The notes under the pieces are model-generated. The model did no database searches. It saw nothing but the letters and a program-made list of their open reading frames with translations, and was not told the origin of the DNA. Source: Gammaproteobacteria bacterium (lineage in GTDB: Bacteria > Pseudomonadota > Gammaproteobacteria > Steroidobacterales > Steroidobacteraceae). From it: 64,000 nucleotides of DNA. Location: positions 1 to 64,000 of the forward strand of contig DAIDHD010000036.1 in NCBI GenBank assembly GCA_027459765.1. The letters run 5' to 3'. This document shows positions 9,038-19,156 of this stretch, in pieces. Position 1 is the stretch's first letter; every line of letters starts with the position of its first letter. The translations under genes were made by a program, and so were the position numbers.

Positions 9038-9682
9038 GTGCTCGAACTCGGACTCAAGACCCTCATCGCCTACCTGCTCGGCACGGTGCTCGGCAGCCTC
9101 GTGCTCGGCCGCCTGCGCGGCGTCGACATCCGCACCCAGGGCAGCGGCAATGCCGGCGCCACCAACGCGCTGCGTACGCAGGGCAAGGCATTCGGCGCCG
9201 CCGTGCTCGCCATCGACGTCGCCAAGGGCGTGCTGGCGGTGGCCTGGCTGCCGGCGGTGTCCATCCCGGGAGTCGCGGCGGACCCGCAGTTGGCGCGCGA
9301 GTGGCTGCGGGTCGCATGCGCGGCCGCGGTCGTGGTCGGCCACGTCTATCCCGTGTGGTTCGGCTTCCGCGGCGGCAAGGGAGTCGCCACGGTGCTCGGC
9401 GTCGTCGGCGCCCTCGGCCCGTGGATGCTGGTCCCGTTGCTCGGCGCCTGGCTCGCGGTGCTGGCCTTGACCGGATACGTGGGGCTCGCGAGCATGCTCG
9501 CGGGCGTGTGCCTCACGGTCGCCGCGGCGCTGCACCGTCCGTTCGACGCGCCGCTGGTCGCGTTTTGCGCGGCGGCTGCCGCGTTCGTGATCTACACCCA
9601 TCGCGGCAACATCGACCGCATGCGACGCGGTACCGAGCACCGCATCCGCCGGCCATGGCTGTCCCGCTCGCGCGTCGCGTGA
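9038..9682 (+). CDS. plsY: Acyl-phosphate:glycerol-3-phosphate acyltransferase PlsY
   Basis: A 214-residue integral membrane enzyme that acylates sn-glycerol 3-phosphate using acyl phosphate, the first step of phospholipid synthesis. All PlsY motifs are visible: 'GSGNAGATN' (about residues 34-42), 'GHVYPVWFGFRGGKGVAT' (about 104-121) and the C-terminal 'IYTHRGNIDRMRRGTEHR'. Five or so hydrophobic helices lie between them, and the length matches the family. The GTG start gives a membrane helix immediately ('LIAYLLGTVLGSLVLG'). The stop overlaps the likely GTG of birA. It heads a tightly packed four-gene unit. Confidence 0.96.
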   Translation: MLELGLKTLIAYLLGTVLGSLVLGRLRGVDIRTQGSGNAGATNALRTQGKAFGAAVLAIDVAKGVLAVAWLPAVSIPGVAADPQLAREWLRVACAAAVVVGHVYPVWFGFRGGKGVATVLGVVGALGPWMLVPLLGAWLAVLALTGYVGLASMLAGVCLTVAAALHRPFDAPLVAFCAAAAAFVIYTHRGNIDRMRRGTEHRIRRPWLSRSRVA

Positions 9683-10674
9683 ATGCCCCGCCGCCGCTGC
9701 TCGCGTTGCTCGCCGACGGCTGCGAGCACTCGGGTGAGCGCCTCGCGCAGACGCTGGGAACCAGCCGGGCCGCGATCTGGAAGGCCGTGGCGCGGCTGCG
9801 CGCGCTCGGCATCGGCATCCCGGCGCCGACGCGTCGCGGCTATCGACTGGCGCACCCGGTGGAGTTGCTGCAGGAGGCCGCGATCCGCGCGGCGATCGCG
9901 CCCGAGCAGGCTGCGCGGATCGAATCCCTGGAGTTGCCGTTCGTGGCCGACTCGACCAATTCCCGGCTGGCCGCGGTGGCGCCGCCCGCGTTCGGCCGCG
10001 CCAAGGTGTGCCTGTGCGAACTGCAGACGGCGGGGCGCGGCCGTCGCGGCCGCACGTGGCTCGCGCCGTTCGGCGCGAGCATCGCGTTGTCGATCGCGTG
10101 GGCGTCCGCCGACGCCGCGCGGGTCGGACCGGCGCTGAGTCTCGCCGTCGGCGTGGCGGTGGCGCGCGCGCTCGAGCGTTGCGGCGCCGAAGGCGTGCGC
10201 CTGAAGTGGCCCAACGACGTGTGGCACGCGGATCGCAAGCTCGGCGGCATACTCGTCGAACTCACCGCCGAGGCCTGCGGGCCGGCGCACCTCGTGGTCG
10301 GCATCGGCCTGAACCTGTTCCTGCCGCAAGAGGCCCGCCGCCAGCTGGACGACGCCGGGGCGTGTGCGGGCGCGATCGCCGACGCCTGTGACACCGTCCC
10401 GTCGCGCAACGCCGTGGCCGGAACGGTCATCGACGAAGTGCTGCGCTCGCTGCCGCAGTTCGAGGCCCACGGATTGGCCGCGTTCATCGACGAGTGGACG
10501 CGCCACGACGCGTTGGCCGGCCGCCCGGTGCGGTTGGAAGCCGGTACGCAGGTCTTCGAAGGCGTCGCCCGAGGCGTCGACGCCGACGGCGCGTTGTTGC
10601 TCGAGAGCGCCGGCGGCCTGCGCCGCCACGTCGCCGGCGAGGCAAGCTTGCGACCGCTGGGGGGTGGAAGGTGA
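9679..10674 (+). CDS. birA: Bifunctional biotin--protein ligase / biotin operon repressor BirA
   Basis: A 331-residue protein that activates biotin as biotinyl-AMP and transfers it to the biotin carboxyl carrier protein. An N-terminal winged helix at about residues 5-60 ('GERLAQTLGTSRAAIWKAV') marks it as a group II, repressor-type enzyme. The catalytic loop is 'GRGRRGRTWLAP', followed by 'LKWPNDVW' and 'KLGGILVELTAE', with a small SH3-like C-terminal domain. I use the GTG at 9679, which overlaps the plsY stop (GTGA) and aligns with known starts; ATG at 9655 is the alternative. No biotin synthesis genes or BirA operator were recognised in the window. Confidence 0.93.
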   Translation: MNAPPPLLALLADGCEHSGERLAQTLGTSRAAIWKAVARLRALGIGIPAPTRRGYRLAHPVELLQEAAIRAAIAPEQAARIESLELPFVADSTNSRLAAVAPPAFGRAKVCLCELQTAGRGRRGRTWLAPFGASIALSIAWASADAARVGPALSLAVGVAVARALERCGAEGVRLKWPNDVWHADRKLGGILVELTAEACGPAHLVVGIGLNLFLPQEARRQLDDAGACAGAIADACDTVPSRNAVAGTVIDEVLRSLPQFEAHGLAAFIDEWTRHDALAGRPVRLEAGTQVFEGVARGVDADGALLLESAGGLRRHVAGEASLRPLGGGR

Positions 10675-11522
10675 CGGCGTGGAAGTTCGCCGCCGCGCTG
10701 TTCGCGCTGGCCAACGTGGGCTATTTTCTCTGGTCGCACGGTCCGGGCGGAGGACAGCCGGGCGCAGCGGTCGAGCAGCCGTCAGCCGCGACCCTCACGC
10801 TGGCCTCGGAGGCGCCTGCGAGCGCGACATCCCCGCCGCCGTCCGCTGCGCCGGCTTCGATCGCCGCCGCGCCGACTGCGCCGCCGTCCGCCGACGCCGC
10901 GGCGTCGCCTGCCGCGTCGCCTGCCGTGTCGACTGCCGCTCCGACCGCGCCGCCGCCCGCCGCCGCCGGGGCGCCGCCTGCCGCTGCCTCGGCGGCGACC
11001 CAGGGCGCCGGACCGGAGCTGCTCGGCAACGTCAAGCGCTGCGTCAGCGTCGGCCCGTTCCGGGACGTTGCGGAAGCGGCGCACGCCGCCAGCACGCTGC
11101 GCACGGGCGGGTATGATCCCCGGCAACGCGTCGCCGAGGGTGAAGTGTGGGTGGGCCTGTGGGTGTACGTGCCCGCGCCGGCAAATCGCGCCGCGGCCGA
11201 GCAGATGCTCGCCAAACTCAAGCGAGGGGGGATCGACGACGTGATGGAAATGCCAGGGCCCGGCGATGCGCCCGTCTACTCGCTCGGCCTGTTCAGCGAA
11301 CCCAAACGCGCCCAGGCCCGGGTCGCGCAGGCGCAGGCGGTCGGGTTCAATCCGCTGATCGCCGATCGCAAGCGGTCGGGGAACGTGTACTGGATCGACG
11401 TCGATCTCAAGCCCACCGACAATCTCGCGGATCTCTCCGACCTCTCCGACATGCGCGGCGAGTCCGGACGCATCCTGCGGCTCACGGTCAGCGGCTGTCC
11501 CGTCGCGGGGGCGTCTCCGTGA
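10671..11522 (+). CDS. SPOR-domain protein with N-terminal membrane anchor
   Basis: A 283-residue single-pass inner-membrane protein. A membrane helix lies at about residues 4-20 ('FAAALFALANVGYFLW'). A long Ala/Pro/Ser-rich periplasmic linker spans about 25-115. The C-terminal half holds a Cys-containing segment ('LLGNVKRCVSVGPF') and a SPOR-like domain ('PVYSLGLFSEPKRAQARV'). SPOR domains bind denuded septal peptidoglycan, so a role at the division site is plausible, but this member has no recognised gene name. The GTG start overlaps the birA stop, and its own stop overlaps the next GTG. The low-complexity linker follows the strand's high GC content. Confidence 0.8.
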   Translation: MTAWKFAAALFALANVGYFLWSHGPGGGQPGAAVEQPSAATLTLASEAPASATSPPPSAAPASIAAAPTAPPSADAAASPAASPAVSTAAPTAPPPAAAGAPPAAASAATQGAGPELLGNVKRCVSVGPFRDVAEAAHAASTLRTGGYDPRQRVAEGEVWVGLWVYVPAPANRAAAEQMLAKLKRGGIDDVMEMPGPGDAPVYSLGLFSEPKRAQARVAQAQAVGFNPLIADRKRSGNVYWIDVDLKPTDNLADLSDLSDMRGESGRILRLTVSGCPVAGASP

Positions 11523-11890
11523 GCGGGTCGCGGTGGCGCCTGCGCGCCGGCCGCCTCGCCGGCGCGCTGGTCGCCTACGGCGGCCTGGCGGCGTTCGTCG
11601 GTCTGCTCGCGCTGCAGGTATACCGCTGGTTCCGGCAGGGAGAGTGGACTCACATCGGCGTGAACGATGCGCTGCACGGACTGTTGACGGGCTGTTGCGT
11701 GCACGACGGCTCCAGCGGGCGCCTCGCGGCGGTGGTGCAGTGGATCGAGGCCCCGGGCGACTGGCTCGGCCTGCACACCGTGCTCGACGTCGTGCCCGCT
11801 TCGCTCGCGCTGTTCGCCCTCAGCATCGCGGGCAACTGGGTGCTGATCTACTGCGACGACCGGCTCCGGGAGCGTGAGCCGGGGGGCTGA
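11519..11890 (+). CDS. Small integral membrane protein, unknown function
   Basis: A 123-residue protein that I do not recognise. It starts at a GTG overlapping the SPOR-gene stop (GTGA). An N-terminal membrane helix ('LVAYGGLAAFVGLLALQVY') is followed by a polar region with adjacent cysteines ('LLTGCCVHDGSSG'), then a second hydrophobic segment ('ASLALFALSIAGNWVLIY') and a charged tail. Its only contextual clue is translational coupling to plsY, birA and the SPOR protein. It may be an accessory to the SPOR protein or to envelope biogenesis. The 247-aa track ORF extends it upstream through antiphase SPOR sequence and is not the real product. Confidence 0.65.
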   Translation: MSGSRWRLRAGRLAGALVAYGGLAAFVGLLALQVYRWFRQGEWTHIGVNDALHGLLTGCCVHDGSSGRLAAVVQWIEAPGDWLGLHTVLDVVPASLALFALSIAGNWVLIYCDDRLREREPGG

Positions 11891-11916
11891 GGCCGCCCCG
11901 GACGCCAGCCGGGACT

Positions 11917-12786
11917 TCAGCGCGCCAGGCGGCGTCGCAAGGCGCGCAGTTCGCGCAGCCGCTGCGGCGAACTGCGCGGAAATTCCAGCTTCAGACTCTC
12001 CAGGGTGTCGAGCACGATGCGCGACACGATGAGGCGCGCGTTCGGCTTGTCGTCGGCGGGCACGGCGTACCAGGGCGCGTGGCGCGTGCTGGTCGCCGCG
12101 AGGCACTTCTCGTAGGCGTGCATGTATTGCCGCCAGTACTTGCGCTCCTCGATGTCGGCGGCGCTGAATTTCCAATTCTTGTTCGGCTTGTCGATCCGAT
12201 CCAGGAAGCGGCGCCGTTGTTCCTCCTTGGACAGGTGCAGGAAGAACTTCACAATGCGCGTGCCGTTTCGCGACAGGTGTTTCTCCAGGTCGAGAATCGA
12301 GCGGTAACGGTCCCGCCAGACGTGCCGATCCGCGCGATCGCCGCTCGGCACGCCCTCGTTGCGCAGGATCTCGGGGTGGACACGCGCGATCAGCACCTCC
12401 TCGTAGTAGGAGCGGTTGAAAATGCCGATCCTGCCGCGCTCCGGCAAATCGCGCGTCGTGCGCCAGAGGAAGTCGTGCGCAAGTTCGGTGGGGCTCGGGT
12501 GCTTGTAGCTGAACACCTGACAGCCCTGGGGGTTCACGCCCGACATCACGTGCGCGATGACGCCGTCCTTGCCGGCTGCGTCCATCGCCTGGAATATGAG
12601 CAGCACCGCGTGGCTGTGCGACGCGTACAGCAGTTCCTGCTGCGCGCTCAAGCCCGCGATGTGGTGGTGCAGGAGTTCCTGGTAGTGGGCCTCACCGCGA
12701 TACACCGGCTCGACGCGCGTCGGCCAATCCGCAAGGTCGAGACGCCGGCCGGGCTTCACCCGGAATCGGTCGGAGTCAATTCTCAT
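11917..12786 (-). CDS. Polyphosphate kinase 2 family protein
   Basis: A 289-residue PPK2-family phosphotransferase that moves phosphate between polyphosphate and nucleotides. The Walker A loop is '[16 protein letters not shown]' at about residues 64-79, followed by '[15 protein letters not shown]'. The Walker B/lid region is '[17 protein letters not shown]', and '[13 protein letters not shown]' with '[12 protein letters not shown]' complete the pattern. The '[13 protein letters not shown]' wording resembles PPK2 enzymes that phosphorylate AMP and/or ADP, but I cannot fix the class by eye. It is monocistronic, divergent from the MHS transporter. Its ATG has GGAGG upstream and a GATAAT -10-like element on the minus strand near 12807-12812. 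Confidence 0.9.
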   Translation of the reverse strand: MRIDSDRFRVKPGRRLDLADWPTRVEPVYRGEAHYQELLHHHIAGLSAQQELLYASHSHAVLLIFQAMDAAGKDGVIAHVMSGVNPQGCQVFSYKHPSPTELAHDFLWRTTRDLPERGRIGIFNRSYYEEVLIARVHPEILRNEGVPSGDRADRHVWRDRYRSILDLEKHLSRNGTRIVKFFLHLSKEEQRRRFLDRIDKPNKNWKFSAADIEERKYWRQYMHAYEKCLAATSTRHAPWYAVPADDKPNARLIVSRIVLDTLESLKLEFPRSSPQRLRELRALRRRLAR

Positions 12787-12844
12787 GGGCCGCCTCCGGG
12801 ACCGAGATTATCACGACGGGTTGCCAGCAGCGGGTGCTACCCCA

Positions 12845-12850
12845 TAGGCT
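12845..12850 (+). promoter_or_regulatory. -10-like hexamer for leaderless MHS-transporter transcript
   Basis: TAGGCT lies 9 bp before the ATG of the transporter, with no Shine-Dalgarno in between. CCCCAT (12840-12845) and ATGGGG (12860-12865) form a six-base inverted repeat that spans this hexamer and the start codon. The sequence is a weaker -10 match than its counterparts elsewhere in the window. Confidence 0.3.
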
Positions 12851-12859
12851 CACCTGCCC

Positions 12860-14161
12860 ATGGGGAGTCACAAGCCACAGGCGTCCGGCAACGCCCGCGT
12901 TCTGATCGCGAGCCTGGCCGGCACGACCATCGAGTTCTTCGATTTCTACATCTACGCCACCGCGGCGGTGCTGGTGTTCCCGCGGCTGTTCTTTCCCGCG
13001 GGCGACCCGGCCACCGCCACGCTGCAGTCCCTGGCCACCTTCGCGCTCGCCTTCTTCGCCCGTCCGATCGGTTCGGCGCTGTTCGGGCACTTCGGCGACC
13101 GGATCGGCCGCAAGGCGACGCTGGTGACCGCCTTGCTCACCATGGGTCTGTCCACGGTGGCCATCGGCCTGCTGCCCACCTATGCGACCGCGGGCGTCTG
13201 GGCCGCGGGGCTGCTCGCGCTGTGCCGCTTCGGTCAGGGGCTCGGGCTGGGTGGCGAGTGGGGCGGCGCGGTGCTGCTCGCCACGGAGAACGCGCCGGCC
13301 GGCAGGGAGAGCTGGTTCGGCATGTATCCGCAACTCGGCGCGCCGCTCGGGTTCATCTGCTCCACCGGCGTGTTCCTGTGGATCAGCCGCGCCTTGTCAC
13401 CGGCGCAATTCGCCGGCTGGGGCTGGCGGCTGCCGTTCCTCGCCAGCGCCGCGCTGGTGCTGGTCGGCCTGTACGTGCGCCTGCAACTCGTCGAGACCCC
13501 GGCCTTTCGCCGCAGCGTCGACCGCGGCGAGCGCGTGCGCGTGCCGATCGCCACCGTGTTCGCGCGCCACACCGGCGCGCTGGTGCTCGGCACGCTCGGC
13601 AGCACCACGACCTTCCTGATCTTCTATCTGATGACGGTGTTCGCCCTCAATTGGGCCACCACGGCGCTGGGCTTCGCGCGCGGCGACTATCTGGTGATGC
13701 AGATGATCGGCGTGCTGTTCTTCGGCGCCACGATTCCCGTGTCGGCGCGCATCGCGGACCGCATCGGCGGCTTGCGCATGCTCGTGATCGCCACCGCGTC
13801 GATCATGGCGTTCGGGTTCGTGTTTCCGGTGCTGTTCGCCGCCCACGACGGCGTGCGCGTGTTCGCGTTCCTGGCGCTCGGCTTCGCGCTCACGGGACTC
13901 ACCTACGGTCCGCTCGGCAGCGCGCTCGCCGCACTCTTCCCGACGCCGGTGCGCTACACCGGCACCTCGCTGACCTTCAATTTCGCGGGGATCCTCGGGG
14001 CGTCGCTCGCGCCGTATCTCGCCACCCGGCTCGCGACCAGCTTCGGCATCGCCTCGGTCGGCTACTACCTCACGGCCTGCGGCGCCGTCACCCTGGTCGC
14101 GCTGCTCGCAGTCTCCCCGCGGCCGGCGGCGTCAGTCGCCCTGACCGACCACACCCGCTAG
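12860..14161 (+). CDS. MHS-family MFS transporter (metabolite:H+ symporter)
   Basis: A 433-residue, 12-helix major facilitator of the metabolite:proton symporter group (ProP/ShiA/KgtP relatives). Family signatures are 'GTTIEFFDFYIYATAAVLVF' at the N-terminus, 'GHFGDRIGRKATL' in the loop between helices 2 and 3, and 'RFGQGLGLGGEWGGAVLL' around helix 4. Substrates of this group range from betaine or proline to dicarboxylates and shikimate, and nothing nearby identifies the substrate. The ATG at 12860 has no Shine-Dalgarno but a TAGGCT element 9 bp upstream. The 3' end overlaps that of trxC by 30 bp. Confidence 0.9.
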   Translation: MGSHKPQASGNARVLIASLAGTTIEFFDFYIYATAAVLVFPRLFFPAGDPATATLQSLATFALAFFARPIGSALFGHFGDRIGRKATLVTALLTMGLSTVAIGLLPTYATAGVWAAGLLALCRFGQGLGLGGEWGGAVLLATENAPAGRESWFGMYPQLGAPLGFICSTGVFLWISRALSPAQFAGWGWRLPFLASAALVLVGLYVRLQLVETPAFRRSVDRGERVRVPIATVFARHTGALVLGTLGSTTTFLIFYLMTVFALNWATTALGFARGDYLVMQMIGVLFFGATIPVSARIADRIGGLRMLVIATASIMAFGFVFPVLFAAHDGVRVFAFLALGFALTGLTYGPLGSALAALFPTPVRYTGTSLTFNFAGILGASLAPYLATRLATSFGIASVGYYLTACGAVTLVALLAVSPRPAASVALTDHTR

Positions 14162-14578
14162 CCAGCGGGTCAGCGTGCCAGAGTCCACGGCTCCGGAGTG
14201 GCGCGCGAGCTCGCGGCCACCCCTGAAGACGATCAGCGTGGGTATGCTGCGGATGCCGAATCTCTGCGCGGGCTCCGGCTCGTCCTCGGTGTTGAGCTTG
14301 GCGAAGCGATAGCGGGGCTCCAGCGCGCGCGCCGCGGCCTCGAAGTGGGGTGCCATGGCGATGCACGGTCCGCACCAGGGCGCCCAGAAGTCCACCACCA
14401 GCGGGATACCGGTGTGCTCGAGGTGCTGGCCGAAGCTGCTCTGCGTGAGTTCCACGGGCTTGCCGGTGAAGACGGGCTGGTGGCATTTCGGGCAACGCGG
14501 CCCGTCCGCGAGCCGGTCCGCCGGCAGTCGCAACACCGAATCGCAGCCGCCGCACACCACGTGAAGGGTGTCGCTCAT
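14132..14578 (-). CDS. trxC: Thioredoxin 2 (TrxC) with N-terminal zinc finger
   Basis: A 148-residue cytoplasmic disulfide reductase. The N-terminal zinc finger, Cys9, Cys12, Cys29 and Cys32 ('CGGCD...CPKC'), separates TrxC from TrxA. The thioredoxin fold carries the active site 'WAPWCGPC' with Cys69/Cys72 and the cis-proline segment '[10 protein letters not shown]'. The start is set by a strong Shine-Dalgarno, GGAGGT, before the ATG at 14578; the track ORF begins 18 codons too early. Zinc-finger thioredoxins are typically oxidative-stress responsive. TATGGT on the minus strand (14603-14608) could be its -10, overlapping the candidate panB promoter. Confidence 0.95.
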   Translation of the reverse strand: MSDTLHVVCGGCDSVLRLPADRLADGPRCPKCHQPVFTGKPVELTQSSFGQHLEHTGIPLVVDFWAPWCGPCIAMAPHFEAAARALEPRYRFAKLNTEDEPEPAQRFGIRSIPTLIVFRGGRELARHSGAVDSGTLTRWLAGVVGQGD

Positions 14579-14607
14579 GTGTTCGTGACCTCCGTTACGG
14601 GTACCAT

Positions 14608-17024
<2,417 letters not shown>

Positions 17025-17028
<4 letters not shown>

Positions 17029-19019
17029 GAGGACTCTCCGAGCGCCTGCAGCACCTGCCGCGACACGATCTCGTCCATCTCCGCCGCGGAGTCGAGGCAC
17101 ACGGGATAGCGCACCTTGGCCTCGACGCCCGTCGAGGAGAACTGCAGCCTCACCTGCGGCTCGAACGGCGTCGCGCGCCCGGACGCGGCAGTACGCTGTA
17201 TTTCGAGGGACTGGCGCCGCAGTTCGCCGCGGTAGTCCGCGAGCGCGGCCTCGGCGGCGCGCGCGAGGCGCGCCTTGAGCGCCTCGTGGTCCGCGCCCGC
17301 GGGCACCGGCAGCGTGAGTTCGTGCCAGGCGACGCCGACGCCCGCCAGCTGCTTGAAAAGTCCGCCGGTGGCCGAAAAGACGATCGAATTGGGGAACGCG
17401 ACCACCCGTCCGGTCGCACCGGTCGCGCCGTGACCGCCGATCTCCATCAGGTACAGCCGTACCAGACCGACCTCGATGACCTCGCCCGTGACGTCGCCGA
17501 CCTGCACGCGGTCGCCCACCCGGATGCCGTACTTGCCGATGAGAAAGAAGTATCCGACCAGGGACACGAGCACGCTCTGCATCGCCACGGCGACACCCGC
17601 GGTGATCAATCCTGCGAAGGTCGCGATCGAACCGAGTTCGTTGGCGAACGCCACCGCGACGATGATCGACACCGCCGACCACAGCACGAATCGCCGCAGC
17701 AGCAGCAACTGGTGCCGGCGCCTGGATTCCTGCGCGTAGCGCACCACCGCCCGTCGCCAGACCTCGGCGAGCGCGAACGCCGCGGCGAGCGCTGCCGCCA
17801 GGATCGCGACCCGGGCCGCGAGCGCGCGCAGCGCCTCGCGCGATTGCACGTCCACCAGCCGGTGCCAGTCGGCGAGGTTGCGCCGGTATTGCGCCAGCAG
17901 GAAGCTCTCCTTGCTCATGGGCAGGAGTATCGCCGCCGTGCTCTTGATCTCCGTCGCGAGCTTGTCGAGCTGTGCGCGCACGTCGCCGAGGCCGGTGACG
18001 TCCGCCGAATCCGCCTGCGTGGCGAGCTCGTCGCCGTGCGCGGACAGGGCGCGTGCGTGCGCGATCAACGGCTTGCGAAGCTCGTCGAGCGTGGCGGCCA
18101 GGGACGCGGTGCGCCTGTCGATGGCGTCGATGGCGGCGAGCTTCTGCGACAGCTTGAGCACGTTCTCGGTCAGCCCCCAGATGCCGAGACCGGGCGCCGC
18201 GCCGGCCGGCGCCGCTGCCGGTGTGGCGGCCGCGGCGGCCCCGGCGGATCCCGTGTTCGTGCCGCCGCCCGCGCCGCCGCTCGCCGACAGCGCAACCGCC
18301 ATGGCGTCGATCTGCGCCTTCAGTGACGTGCCGCCCTGTGCCGCAGCGCCGTGCAGGAAATCCGCCAGACTGCCGAGCGCGCTCTTCTTGGCCGCGATCA
18401 GGTCGAGCTCGCCCTGCAGCTCGGCGATCTTGGCACGGGTGGTGGCGCGGTCGCGCGGCGCGCCCGACGCGAGCGCGCGGCGCGCAGCATCGATCTCGGT
18501 CTGCACCTCGGCCGACTGTGCGCCCAGCTTCTGCAACAGCTGCACGGCACCCGTGGGCGAGAGACTCGCGGTCGAAGGCGCCGGCGCGGCATCGCCGGTC
18601 GTTCCGAGTCGCTCCGCCTGCGCACGTGCCGCGTCGAATGCCAGCGCGACCACCTGGTTGGCCGTCTGTCGATTGCCGTAGACGATGAGCAGATCGCTCG
18701 GCTCGGTTGCCGCCTGCTGCTGGATTGCGAGCGTTCGATACCAGTCGATGGTCTGGTCGAGCACTTCGATGACGCGCTCGGGGCGCAGCGGCACGGCATC
18801 CGCCGTCGGCGCCGATGGCGCCGATGGCGCCGATGGCGCCGATGGCGCCGACGCCGCCGGTGCAGCGGTACGCGCGTCCGCCGAAGCCGCCACCGCCCGG
18901 GCCGCCGACGCGGCCGTCCGCGCGGCCTGGGACGCGACCGGCTGCGCGACGCCGGCCGCCTGCCACGCCAACATCATGGCCGAGGCCGTCGCGATCCGCA
19001 TCGTTCGTAGAGTGTTCAC
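17025..19019 (-). CDS. MscS-family mechanosensitive ion channel protein
   Basis: A 664-residue inner-membrane protein with a secretion signal, a long periplasmic N-terminal region and a C-terminal MscS channel domain. The N-terminus is an Ala/Pro/Ser-rich segment with Ser-Ala-Pro repeats. It is followed by a coiled-coil-like region (about 60-340) containing a Gly/Ala-rich gap. Membrane helices occupy about 400-520; the pore-lining helix is 'FAGLITAGVAVAMQSVLVSL', and the beta-domain begins 'GIRVGDRVQVGDVTGEVIEV'. MscS relatives release solutes on hypo-osmotic shock, and this long form probably senses tension differently. The GTG start at 19019 is inferred; ATG at 19001 is the alternative. It is co-directional and overlapping with coaX. 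Confidence 0.85.
18808..18852 (-). repeat. 9-bp tandem repeat encoding Ser-Ala-Pro units
   Basis: Four perfect copies of GGCGCCGAT and a fifth differing in the last base (GGCGCCGAC) run head to tail inside the MscS-family gene. On the coding strand they encode repeated Ser-Ala-Pro just after the signal region. The unit is a multiple of three, so copy-number changes by slippage would alter linker length without breaking the frame. Confidence 0.9.
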
Positions 19020-19051
19020 CGTTCGCTCACCGCCACTGGAGGGCCGGTGCG

Positions 19052-19060
19052 TATTATGAT
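19052..19060. promoter_or_regulatory. Overlapping divergent -10-like elements (MscS-family / S10 peptidase)
   Basis: The sequence TATTATGAT reads as CATAAT on the minus strand, 33 bp before the MscS-family GTG. It reads as TATTAT or TATGAT on the plus strand, about 95 bp before the S10 peptidase ATG. This single AT-rich spot in the 137-bp intergenic region is the best candidate for a shared bidirectional promoter. No clear -35 elements are visible. Confidence 0.35.
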
Positions 19061-19156
19061 GCCGGCTTCGGCGAGTGCGCCAACGACGAGCACCGTCGTG
19101 CTGCGGCGGTCGTGCCGCGGCGCTCCGCCCCCGAAGCACCGCAGGGAGAAGATTCG

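Noticed and set aside
18808-18852. Possible CRISPR-like repeat array
   Set aside because: The 9-bp units are contiguous with no spacers and lie in frame inside a coding sequence; it is a tandem coding repeat.
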